Part shown: piece by piece, positions 36,001 through 42,714 of the stretch
Numbering within the stretch: the first letter of the stretch is position 1
Layout: the number at the start of each line of letters is the position of its first letter
Origin: BQJU01 sp964015035
GTDB lineage: Bacteria; Bacteroidota; Bacteroidia; Chitinophagales; Saprospiraceae
DNA length: 64,000 bases
Reading direction: 5' to 3'
Assembly: GCA_964015035.1 (NCBI GenBank)
Contig: CAXHCA010000003.1
Coordinates: 48,953 to 112,952, forward strand
Position numbers and translations under genes: made by a program
The notes under the pieces: generated by a model
Told to the model about the DNA's origin: nothing
The model's database searches: none
Seen by the model: the letters and a program-made list of their open reading frames with translations, nothing else

Positions 36001-37249
36001 TGAATTGGTAAATCACCCGGAATGGCTCATTGAGCGAGAAGATGGACTCAGCCTATACGAAACAGTGGTGGATAGCGTATTTCTGACCCTGGCAAAAGCC
36101 CCAAAATCGGATCGCTTCACGCCGGAAGTGCTCCACTGGATATTGCGCAATGCGCTGCATGCCGTTGCTCGACACGAATCTCTTCTATCAAAAGTAAAAT
36201 GGGGCACTGGAGAGGAAGAAGTATTCATTATCCAACAAGCATTAGATATTGCATTGAGCTACATCTTCGAGCGCGAAGACCAGACCAACCGAATGGCGCT
36301 GATGGAAGTGCTGCTGGATTATATTTTCGAAACGATCCTGCGACAGCACCCCGATAAACGGTGTCTGTTATTGATCCATTTGATCCTCTTTGAACATTGC
36401 GCCTTTACCCCTTCCGGTAGCTTTGATGAAGAAAGAGCCGACCAACTGATTGATGCGGCACTCGCGGTCATCAGCCAATACCCCGAACTGGTCAGCAGAG
36501 ACCGAATCTTTCAAAAAGTGCTCAAGGATACGGCTATTGCTTTGCGCAACGCAAAAGTAGATGCTCCAAACTTATTGCCTGAACTCATCCGGCTAACACT
36601 GGAAAACCTGGCCAACAACCTGGATGCATTGATGAATATGCGGGTTAGCGGCCCACGCAACTTGCTGGCATTGGCTATCGAACAGGTATTGAGGGCTATT
36701 GCCGAAAAACCAGCCAGTGGCAAATGGAAGCCCAGCCTGACAGAAAATCAGATGTTGGAAATCGTGCTATTGGTCATGGCCGAGGTGGTCGCCAACCCGA
36801 AATGGGTGAATGACAACCTGATTTATGTGGTCATAAAAGCCATTTATGCCGGTTTGGAAGCCATTCCTAAAACGCATAAAATTGCCTATCCCACCTTGCT
36901 GGTTCTCGTCGAATCGGCGCTACAAGCTGTGGCGTTCCGCAAACAACTGGTCATCAAGTTCATCGATCGTGATGGTGAGGAGCAGGTGTTGGCATTGACT
37001 TATTCTCTAGAGGCTCTTTTTGTGACTATTTACGATAAAAATGGCGATACGGAAGGCAGTTGGACGCTTTCGCAAACTCCCGCCCTAAATGCTATTATTG
37101 AATTGTACTTATTAAAATTATCCGAGCAGGGTGCATCCAAGGAATCGATTGAGAAGGCCACCGATAAGGTAGAAGATGCGATCAAGAAAATCAATGATGA
37201 TCTGGCCTTTACGCTACACGATTTACTGGGCGCGTTGCAGGAAGTTTAG
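33044..37249 (+). CDS. Giant protein with four ~261-residue internal repeats
   Basis: 1401 residues, no signal peptide or TM helix, so probably cytosolic. Residues 1-335 are unique, with a short 'QFYDLLQQDHQAIRL' region and helical segments. From about 340 the chain consists of four tandem repeats of about 261 residues, marked by LLPELIRLVLEHTAGN (393), ILPELLRLVLENTGRN (656), LLPELVRLVLESTAEN (917) and LLPELIRLTLENLANN (1178). Other landmarks repeat in step: HPEWV/NPGWV, LDLVFEYVF, HPDERGLILIDLILFK, and ADQLI.A.L.V…HP.LV. The fourth copy decays at its end. The pattern is alpha-helical and solenoid-like, reminiscent of HEAT/ARM arrays, but I recognise no named family. It is followed after 118 bp by a lipoprotein gene. 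Function unknown; a scaffold or binding protein is the most conservative guess. Confidence 0.85.
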   Translation: MAHQLTAEAIIFAINSAIKLGRNVQKAYAESLKSREILLPLPRFSGEPPLRTIEDFFNNQDKIEGGARFLEKIEHLQILHTTYRDSGLEGEDRKDYVSYYLQFYDLLQQDHQAIRLNNEGGPIQIDDSKLNVDDLLSLLRIRQYEHPKMVKTSALQIVAGTMVEIGIDYFNQVPGALNTNSSFGKAMKSFLAALDDIPFSDGEAFKEMSNLILPKLFITAAEVIGEFSAEISSDEKLQQFIQATSKGLANDLFVKVRKIKEDASLSTLQKDDESEKAIRWGQLILRSMVKNAGTYVFNSPAELFDTNDGGSQLIKSTGGALLEIILSDPDNIDIRKAFNIESLDRMVKVALNVVAEHPSLVVGPNGERREGFHQIVIGISQAISKSGIRRPDLLPELIRLVLEHTAGNLEMLWISKPGGGEHLLVIAVKHLMEVISEPIPNASWRPTLSKAQLIAIAENILDEVVENPGWVRKRENKPSLLKAVLRAVFQALAPIPKHERFSGEVVTLLIRISMRTVTNSQQVLKSIPWENEENKVVVLNKALDLVFAYIFDQKKVKPTERIGLLIDLAEYITEVIIARHPNKKGLLLVDLILFKAPGVDYTGGFNRKLADQLINASLSVLNEHPNLVSSQVSLQNIISGVAEILDASSFREAGILPELLRLVLENTGRNIRLIIKPKSDSPQYMLVVALEQLMYHLSSKKGADHWQPQLTSAEALSIVELMLDEIVLHPEWVIPEGDSTLYNEVLTSIFAALATIPKRERLDADTLAVILQTCMRTAATSQKILDALQWADDTAEVTILNRALDLVFEYVFRQSATTGEVQINLLVELLEYIMEVILAYHPDERGLILIDLILFKHPDVDYTEGFDDELADQLITATLEVMEAHPELVTRHKAMQILVRDVAAALDASSFDNPYLLPELVRLVLESTAENIHLVLETTSGTPRFLLIDAVKKLLAILSHPGTTTDPWLPRLTPAQVLEIAADSADELVNHPEWLIEREDGLSLYETVVDSVFLTLAKAPKSDRFTPEVLHWILRNALHAVARHESLLSKVKWGTGEEEVFIIQQALDIALSYIFEREDQTNRMALMEVLLDYIFETILRQHPDKRCLLLIHLILFEHCAFTPSGSFDEERADQLIDAALAVISQYPELVSRDRIFQKVLKDTAIALRNAKVDAPNLLPELIRLTLENLANNLDALMNMRVSGPRNLLALAIEQVLRAIAEKPASGKWKPSLTENQMLEIVLLVMAEVVANPKWVNDNLIYVVIKAIYAGLEAIPKTHKIAYPTLLVLVESALQAVAFRKQLVIKFIDRDGEEQVLALTYSLEALFVTIYDKNGDTEGSWTLSQTPALNAIIELYLLKLSEQGASKESIEKATDKVEDAIKKINDDLAFTLHDLLGALQEV

Positions 37250-37367
37250 AGCGCTATGCGTTTTTTGGCGGGGGAAAAGAAGTATATTGCAAAAGACGAT
37301 TAAACACAAAAAAGCGATGGGATATTGAACCCCCAAAGTGTCAATACCAAAACGAGAAATAAAAAAC

Positions 37368-38321
37368 ATGAAATACCTTAATCTGTCAAAAAAACTACTG
37401 GGGCCCATGATGGTGGTTCTAGTCTTCAGTAGTTGTAAAACGCTGGACTACTACAAGGAAGCCGTCACTTATTTCAGCCAGGCTGCTGAGTTGGAAGTAC
37501 GACAAAAATCAGGGGAGATGAACGCCACTAATCTCACCACTTTAGAAGAGCTCTATGCCGTAGGGCCCTCGACTCCCCTCCAAGACACCTCTTCCGCCAA
37601 GCTCTACAGAGAGGCTTCTGAGCATATCAGTAAAGCCCTGAGCAAACCCACCAAGCTCAAGAACAGTGATTATAACCTGATGGGCAACGCTATTTGCCTG
37701 CAATCATTGGCAGCCTGGCGGTTGGGCAATACCCAGGAAGCACTAAGTAAACAAAAAGACGCACTCGAGGAATTAGTGCAAAAACCAACTCAAAAAACAC
37801 CTGAAGACGAACGGGACATTACCCTGATGACCGCATTGCCAGCACTTGTTGATCTGGAAATGGCCTACGACAGTATGATCGTATTCCGAAAGGAATTGGG
37901 TGCAAAAGTATTGGCCGTCAAAGGAGCCTCAGAGGTAGACCGAAAAGCTCTTTTCGACCAGTTACAAGCTCATTATCGCAAATTTATCGTGGGCGAGGAT
38001 ACAGAGTCAGGAATTGTGCTGCAAGCCATTACGCATTTGGAAAAATCAAAAACGAAGGCTGGGCCCAAACATAAAATTCAGTCTTATATTCTACTATCGC
38101 AACTAACCGGCATGAACACCTGGGCCCTTGAATTCTCGGAAATTGACAACGCCGCACGGCTATTAAAATTGCGAAAAGAAGACTCGCCTATTGGAAGGTG
38201 GCTGGAAAAACAATACGAGGGTTACAAAATGATTCGCGATGCCCATTTGGTCACCTTAGAGAAAATGTTGCCAAAAGGCAAGGCAGACCCAACCTATATT
38301 TCTTGGAAAAAAAGGCTATAA
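37368..38321 (+). CDS. TPR-like helical lipoprotein
   Basis: 317 residues; lipoprotein signal MMVVLVFSSC, then an alpha-helical body with TPR-like pairs (YYKEAVTYFSQAAELE, AICLQSLAAWRLGNTQEALSKQKDALEEL). It lies on the same strand 118 bp after the 1401-residue repeat protein and may be expressed with it. The start is the ATG at 37368, where the signal begins. No enzymatic motif is visible and no named family is recognised. Confidence 0.78.
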   Translation: MKYLNLSKKLLGPMMVVLVFSSCKTLDYYKEAVTYFSQAAELEVRQKSGEMNATNLTTLEELYAVGPSTPLQDTSSAKLYREASEHISKALSKPTKLKNSDYNLMGNAICLQSLAAWRLGNTQEALSKQKDALEELVQKPTQKTPEDERDITLMTALPALVDLEMAYDSMIVFRKELGAKVLAVKGASEVDRKALFDQLQAHYRKFIVGEDTESGIVLQAITHLEKSKTKAGPKHKIQSYILLSQLTGMNTWALEFSEIDNAARLLKLRKEDSPIGRWLEKQYEGYKMIRDAHLVTLEKMLPKGKADPTYISWKKRL

Positions 38322-38336
38322 TTCCAGGTAAAAAAC

Positions 38337-38348
38337 GAACGATCGTTC
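38337..38348. promoter_or_regulatory. 12-bp palindrome upstream of sulfate operon
   Basis: GAACGATCGTTC is a perfect 12-bp palindrome 16 bp after the lipoprotein gene and about 190 bp before cysC. It could be an operator, but only one copy was seen. Confidence 0.3.
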
Positions 38349-38528
38349 CCTGTTCCAAGCACTAGAACAATCAAAAAAATGAACAAATGATCAAGTGTCC
38401 ATACCGCTGTTTTTTTTGCGACTTTTAGTCATTTTATGTTCAAAATCAGGTCATAATCCGATAAAATTCCCAACCTTTGCGGCTTGAAAAGGGTTTTAGA
38501 TCGACTTATAATTCAAAATCAAATCGCT

Positions 38529-39128
38529 TTGGAAAATAACATCCATCCCATCTTTGACCGCCTGCTGAATCGCAGCGATCGGGAGGAACGCCTCCAGCAG
38601 CTTAGCAAGGTCTTCTGGTTTACCGGACTGTCGGGATCAGGTAAAAGCACGCTGGCTCAGGCTTTGGAGCGGCGGTTATTTAACGAAGGGTACTTTGCGC
38701 AGGTCCTGGACGGTGATAATATTCGCTCCGGCATCAACAAAAATCTGGGATTTAGTGAAGCGGATCGCATTGAAAACATCCGGCGGATCGCCGAGGTGGG
38801 TAAGCTATACCTCAATAGTGGCATCATTACGCTGATATCCTTTATCAGTCCTACGCGCAGTATCCGCGCCATGGCGCAAGAAATTATTGGCGCCGAAGAC
38901 TTTCTGGAAATTTATGTCAATGCCCCCTTGGAAATTTGCGAAAGCAGAGACGTCAAGGGCTTATACAAAAAGGCAAGGGCCGGCGAAATCAAAGACTTTA
39001 CGGGAATTGACGCACCTTATGAAGCTCCTGAAAATCCCGCCTTGGAAATCAGAACCGATCAGCAAGATTTAACCGCTTGCACTTCCAAGTTGTTTAATTT
39101 TATCAAACCGATTATCGAATACAAATAA
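38529..39128 (+). CDS. cysC: Adenylylsulfate (APS) kinase
   Basis: 199 residues. P-loop in WFTGLSGSGKST; substrate-binding LDGDNIRSGINKNLGFS, FISPTRSIRAMA and GLYKKARAGEIKDFTGID are all present. It phosphorylates APS to PAPS in the cytosol. No in-frame ATG exists upstream of the P-loop. TTG at 38529 (LENNIHPIFDR) is preferred to TTG at 38484, because an AACCTTTG box resembling a -7 element (38473-38480) would place the earlier codon before the transcription start. It begins the cysC-cysD-cysN operon, 11 bp ahead of cysD. Confidence 0.88.
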   Translation: MENNIHPIFDRLLNRSDREERLQQLSKVFWFTGLSGSGKSTLAQALERRLFNEGYFAQVLDGDNIRSGINKNLGFSEADRIENIRRIAEVGKLYLNSGIITLISFISPTRSIRAMAQEIIGAEDFLEIYVNAPLEICESRDVKGLYKKARAGEIKDFTGIDAPYEAPENPALEIRTDQQDLTACTSKLFNFIKPIIEYK

Positions 39129-39139
39129 CGCTATCATAA

Positions 39140-40042
39140 ATGCAATATCATCTCAATCACCTAAAAGAATTAGAAGCCGAATCCATCTTTATCCTTCGGG
39201 AAGTGGCGGCTCAGTTTGAAAATCCGGTGTTGATGTTTTCCGGTGGAAAAGACTCCATTTTAATGACCCACCTGGCCATGAAGGCATTCTATCCGGCACG
39301 TATTCCCTTTCCGCTATTGCACATTGATACCGGACACAATTTTGAGGAAACGATAGCTTTCCGCGACCAGCTGGTGGAAAAACTCGGGGCTCGGCTCATC
39401 GTTGGCTCCGTACAGGAAGCCATTGATCAGGGATTGGTGACCGAAGAAAAAGGATTTAATGCCAGTCGCAATGGCTTGCAAACGGTTGCCTTGCTCGAAG
39501 CACTGGAAAAGGGGAAATTTGATGCTGCCTTGGGTGGCGCTCGCCGGGATGAGGAAAAAGCCAGAGCCAAAGAACGCTTCTTTTCTCACCGCGACGAATT
39601 TGGACAGTGGGATCCCAAAAACCAACGCCCGGAATTGTGGAACCTCTTTAATGGTAAAAAACAGTTTGGAGAACACTTTCGGGTATTCCCAATCAGCAAC
39701 TGGACCGAACTGGATGTTTGGCAATACCTCGCTGCCGAAAAAGTGGAATTGCCCAACCTATACTTCGCTCACACGCGTAAAGTATTCAAACGCGATGGCA
39801 TCTACTTGGCAGATACGGATATCATTGCTAAAAAACCTCATGAAGAAGTGGTCGAGATGCAAGTTCGCTGCCGCACCATTGGCGATATGACCTGTACCGG
39901 CGTATGGCCGTCATCGGCTTCCACTATTGAAGAAATTATCGAAGAAGTAGCAACTACCCGCCAAACGGAACGTGGCGGTCGTGCCGATGATAAACGCTCT
40001 GAAACTTCTATGGAAGACCGGAAGAAACAAGGGTATTTTTAG
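39140..40042 (+). CDS. cysD: Sulfate adenylyltransferase subunit 2
   Basis: 300-residue PP-loop ATP pyrophosphatase-type enzyme: FSGGKDSILM, HIDTGHNFEET, GGARRDEEKARAKER and the C-terminal RCRTIGDMTCTGVWPS. With CysN it makes APS from ATP and sulfate, the GTPase energising the reaction. It is in-operon between cysC and cysN, but a 239-bp spacer with a repeat array separates it from cysN. Confidence 0.94.
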   Translation: MQYHLNHLKELEAESIFILREVAAQFENPVLMFSGGKDSILMTHLAMKAFYPARIPFPLLHIDTGHNFEETIAFRDQLVEKLGARLIVGSVQEAIDQGLVTEEKGFNASRNGLQTVALLEALEKGKFDAALGGARRDEEKARAKERFFSHRDEFGQWDPKNQRPELWNLFNGKKQFGEHFRVFPISNWTELDVWQYLAAEKVELPNLYFAHTRKVFKRDGIYLADTDIIAKKPHEEVVEMQVRCRTIGDMTCTGVWPSSASTIEEIIEEVATTRQTERGGRADDKRSETSMEDRKKQGYF

Positions 40043-40044
40043 GA

Positions 40045-40275
40045 GGGGTTAGGGGTTAGAGTTTAGAGTTTAGAGTTTAGAGTTTAAAGGTTAGAGGTTA
40101 GAGTTTAGAGTTTAAAGGTTAAAGGTTAAAGGTTAGAGTTTAAAGGTTAAAGGTTAAAGGTTAGGGGTTAAAGGTTAGAGGTTAGAGGTTAGAGGTTAGA
40201 GGTTAGAGTTTAAAGGTTAAAGGTTAGAGGTTAGGGGTTAGGGGTTAGAGTTTAGAGTTTAAAGGTTAAAGTTTA
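40045..40275 (+). repeat. Heptamer tandem array (33 units) between cysD and cysN
   Basis: 231 bp made of exactly 33 seven-base units with consensus RRGKTTA: AAGGTTA x11, GAGTTTA x10, GAGGTTA x6, GGGGTTA x5 and AAGTTTA x1, in irregular order. It begins 2 bp after the cysD stop codon and ends 6 bp before the cysN start, so it fills the spacer completely. The plus-strand transcript is G/A/U only, without self-complementarity. The units superficially resemble telomere repeats, but no such function is implied. Confidence 0.97.
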
Positions 40276-40281
40276 GGAAAT

Positions 40282-41544
40282 ATGTCTAATACAATTCAAC
40301 ATACTGATTTACTTCGTTTTACTACTGCTGGTAGTGTGGATGATGGCAAAAGTACGCTGATTGGGCGTTTGCTTTACGATAGTAAATCTATTTTTGAGGA
40401 TCAATACGAAGTATTGAGAGCCACGACCGAGCGTCGCGGTGAAACGGGTGTCAATCTAGCCTTATTAACTGATGGCCTAAAGGCCGAAAGAGAACAGGGC
40501 ATCACCATTGATGTGGCTTACCGCTACTTCTCTACGCCACGCCGTAAGTTTATCATTGCCGATACTCCGGGCCACATCCAATATACCCGTAACATGGTCA
40601 CGGGAGCCTCCACGGCCAATGTTGCGTTGGTACTGGTTGATGCTCGTAACGGTATTGTAGAACAAACTCGCCGCCATGCATTTATTGCATCCTTATTGCA
40701 AATCCCGCACTTGGTGGTTTGTATTAATAAAATGGACCTGGTCGACTATGCCGAAGAAGCATACGACCGCATCAAGGAAGAATTTGCTGAATTTACCCAC
40801 AAACTAGATGTGAAGGATGTGCATTTTATCCCCATTTCTGCCCTCAATGGTGATAATGTGGTGGACAAGTCGACCAATATGCCTTGGTATGGCGGCACTA
40901 CCCTACTCTACTACCTGGAGAATGTACACATCGGCAGCGACCACAACCTGATCGATTGCCGCTTCCCGGTTCAATATGTGGTGCGTCCCAACACGGATGA
41001 ATTTCACGATTATCGCGGCTATACGGGCCGCCTTGCAGGAGGGGTAATCAAAAAAGGAGACAGGGTTATGCTCTTGCCTTCTGGCTTCACCTCTAAAGTA
41101 GCCAAAATTGATACCTACGATGGAGAATTAGAGGAAGCCTTCCCGCCAATGTCTGTCACCCTTTTGTTGGAAGACGACCTTGACCTGAGTCGCGGCGATA
41201 TGATCGTGCGGGAAAACAATACGCCAACCGTGAGCCAGGACCTGGAAGTGATGGTCTGCTGGTTTCAGGATAAACCATTGCAACCTCGTGGTAAATACCT
41301 AGTCCTTCACACCACTCAGGAGGTTCGCTGCGTGATCAAAGAAATCCGTTACAAACTGGATATCAATACCCTGCACCGAAACGAAGCGGACAAACAAATT
41401 GGCATGAACGATATCGCCAGAGTAGTAATCCGCACCACCAAACCGCTATTTTATGACCCCTATCGCCGCAACCGCATCACCGGCAGTATCATCTTTGTGG
41501 ATGAAGGGACCAACGAAACACTCGGTGCTGGTATGATCATTTAA
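40282..41544 (+). CDS. cysN: Sulfate adenylyltransferase subunit 1 (GTPase)
   Basis: 420-residue EF-Tu-like GTPase. G1 GSVDDGKSTLIGRLL, G3 DTPGHIQYTRNM, G4 NKMDLVD; domains II and III follow. It couples GTP hydrolysis to sulfate adenylylation with CysD. It is a stand-alone CysN, not fused to CysC, which has its own gene at the start of the operon. No sulfite or PAPS reductase gene is present nearby, so the PAPS could be used for assimilation elsewhere or for sulfation of surface glycans. A short gap of 11 bp leads into an acetyltransferase gene. Confidence 0.94.
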   Translation: MSNTIQHTDLLRFTTAGSVDDGKSTLIGRLLYDSKSIFEDQYEVLRATTERRGETGVNLALLTDGLKAEREQGITIDVAYRYFSTPRRKFIIADTPGHIQYTRNMVTGASTANVALVLVDARNGIVEQTRRHAFIASLLQIPHLVVCINKMDLVDYAEEAYDRIKEEFAEFTHKLDVKDVHFIPISALNGDNVVDKSTNMPWYGGTTLLYYLENVHIGSDHNLIDCRFPVQYVVRPNTDEFHDYRGYTGRLAGGVIKKGDRVMLLPSGFTSKVAKIDTYDGELEEAFPPMSVTLLLEDDLDLSRGDMIVRENNTPTVSQDLEVMVCWFQDKPLQPRGKYLVLHTTQEVRCVIKEIRYKLDINTLHRNEADKQIGMNDIARVVIRTTKPLFYDPYRRNRITGSIIFVDEGTNETLGAGMII

Positions 41545-41555
41545 ATCAACAACAG

Positions 41556-42005
41556 ATGGTCCAGATCTTGAGAACGGACTCCAATCATCCTGACTTTGTA
41601 GCCCTGGTCAAAGCACTCGATCATTACCTCAGGGTACAAGATGGTGAAGAGCATGCCTTCTACGCCCAGTTCAACAAGATCGAAAACCTGAAATATGTCC
41701 TGATAGCCTATCACCAAAATGAGGCGGTAGGCTGCGGGGCCATTAAACCTTTTGATATCCAATCTATGGAAGTCAAAAGAATGTATGTCAAGCCAGCATA
41801 CCGAGGCCAAAAAATTGCCTCACAACTCCTCACAGCCCTCGAAAACCGGACTCGGGAACTTGCCATGAGCCGCTGTATCCTGGAAACCGGCAAAAGGCAA
41901 CCGGAAGCTATCGCTCTCTACGAATATAGCGGCTACCAACGCATTCCCAATTATGGACAATACCAAGGCATGGACAACAGCGTCTGCTTTGAGAAGCAAT
42001 TGTAA
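41556..42005 (+). CDS. GNAT family N-acetyltransferase
   Basis: 149-residue GNAT protein: AVGCGAIKPF, VKRMYVKPAYRGQKIASQLL (canonical acetyl-CoA loop RGQKIA) and ETGKRQPEAIALYEYSGYQRI. Substrate unknown. Its start lies 11 bp after cysN, so it is probably the last gene of the sulfate operon, although a metabolic link is not evident. Confidence 0.86.
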   Translation: MVQILRTDSNHPDFVALVKALDHYLRVQDGEEHAFYAQFNKIENLKYVLIAYHQNEAVGCGAIKPFDIQSMEVKRMYVKPAYRGQKIASQLLTALENRTRELAMSRCILETGKRQPEAIALYEYSGYQRIPNYGQYQGMDNSVCFEKQL

Positions 42006-42041
42006 AAGCGGCTATTAATCCGTCTTTTCAAAGCCGGGATT
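42006..42041 (+). repeat. R3 short repeat
   Basis: AAGCGGCTATTAA (42006-42018) and CCGGGATT (42034-42041) recur in inverted orientation, joined more closely, at 50925-50946 after the nucleosidase-like gene. Probably remnants of a third small intergenic repeat. Confidence 0.4.
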
Positions 42042-42070
42042 TTAAGCCTCCAACAGTACCTTTTGACCTC

Positions 42071-42178
42071 TAAGTGCAGGCTTGGAGGTGCTGCTTTAGC
42101 AGCGAAAATTGCAGGTTTTACCGGGACTGAATAGCTTGCCCGAATATACTTCAGGGACGACCTCCAAACATGTACTAA
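42071..42178. mobile_element. R1 miniature element, 108-bp form
   Basis: Left end TAAGTGCAGGCTTGGAGGT, right end ACCTCCAAACATGTACTAA. It contains the extra TTTACCGGGACTG segment found in the copies at 46.6 and 48.9 kb. It lies between convergent genes for the acetyltransferase and YraN. Confidence 0.85.
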
Positions 42179-42281
42179 TGCCAATCACTATTCATCCATA
42201 AAACCAACCGTCCTATTTACATCAAGCCGTTCACCTCTACAAACTTTCGCTCATATTATCAGAGGGGAATTTAGTCCCCCC

Positions 42282-42647
42282 TCATAAACCCGGAAAAAAC
42301 GCATCCTCAAAATGCTCAATCACCGGTTGAAATTCATTGGGTAGCAATACAGATATAATATCAAATCGGATTTCCCAGTCATGGCCAATCGCCTCCATAT
42401 ACGCCGAAGCCGCATCCGCCATAAACGCCTCTTTCTGAGCACTGACAAACTCCTCCGGTCGACCAAAAACTGCCGATCTGCGCGTTTTCACCTCCACAAA
42501 AACCAAAATTTCGCCATGCTTGGCAATCAAATCAATCTCCGCCCGCCGATACCGCCAGTTGGTCTCCAACACCCGATACCCCTTTCCTTCCAGGTACTCC
42601 CGGGCCAGCCGTTCCCCAAATTCTCCCGTTTCATTATGGCGAGCCAT
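42282..42647 (-). CDS. YraN/UPF0102 family nuclease-like protein
   Basis: 121-residue protein of the YraN (UPF0102) family with restriction-endonuclease-like fold: GEFGERLAREYLEGKGY, RAEIDLIAKHGE and LVFVEVKTRR supply the D-(E)xK-type acidic and lysine residues. The family is widespread; a DNA-processing role is suspected but unproven. It lies 67 bp downstream of the permease gene on the same strand. Confidence 0.9.
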   Translation of the reverse strand: MARHNETGEFGERLAREYLEGKGYRVLETNWRYRRAEIDLIAKHGEILVFVEVKTRRSAVFGRPEEFVSAQKEAFMADAASAYMEAIGHDWEIRFDIISVLLPNEFQPVIEHFEDAFFPGL

Positions 42648-42714
42648 CTCTTTTTTATCCGGAAATTACAGAATTATCTGCACATCCTGCCCCCAACCGC
42701 CGCCACCGCACCAA

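Noticed and set aside
40045..40275. CRISPR or telomere interpretation of the heptamer array
   Set aside because: No spacers of 25-40 bp and no uniform repeat; it sits in an operon in the middle of the sequence, not at an end.
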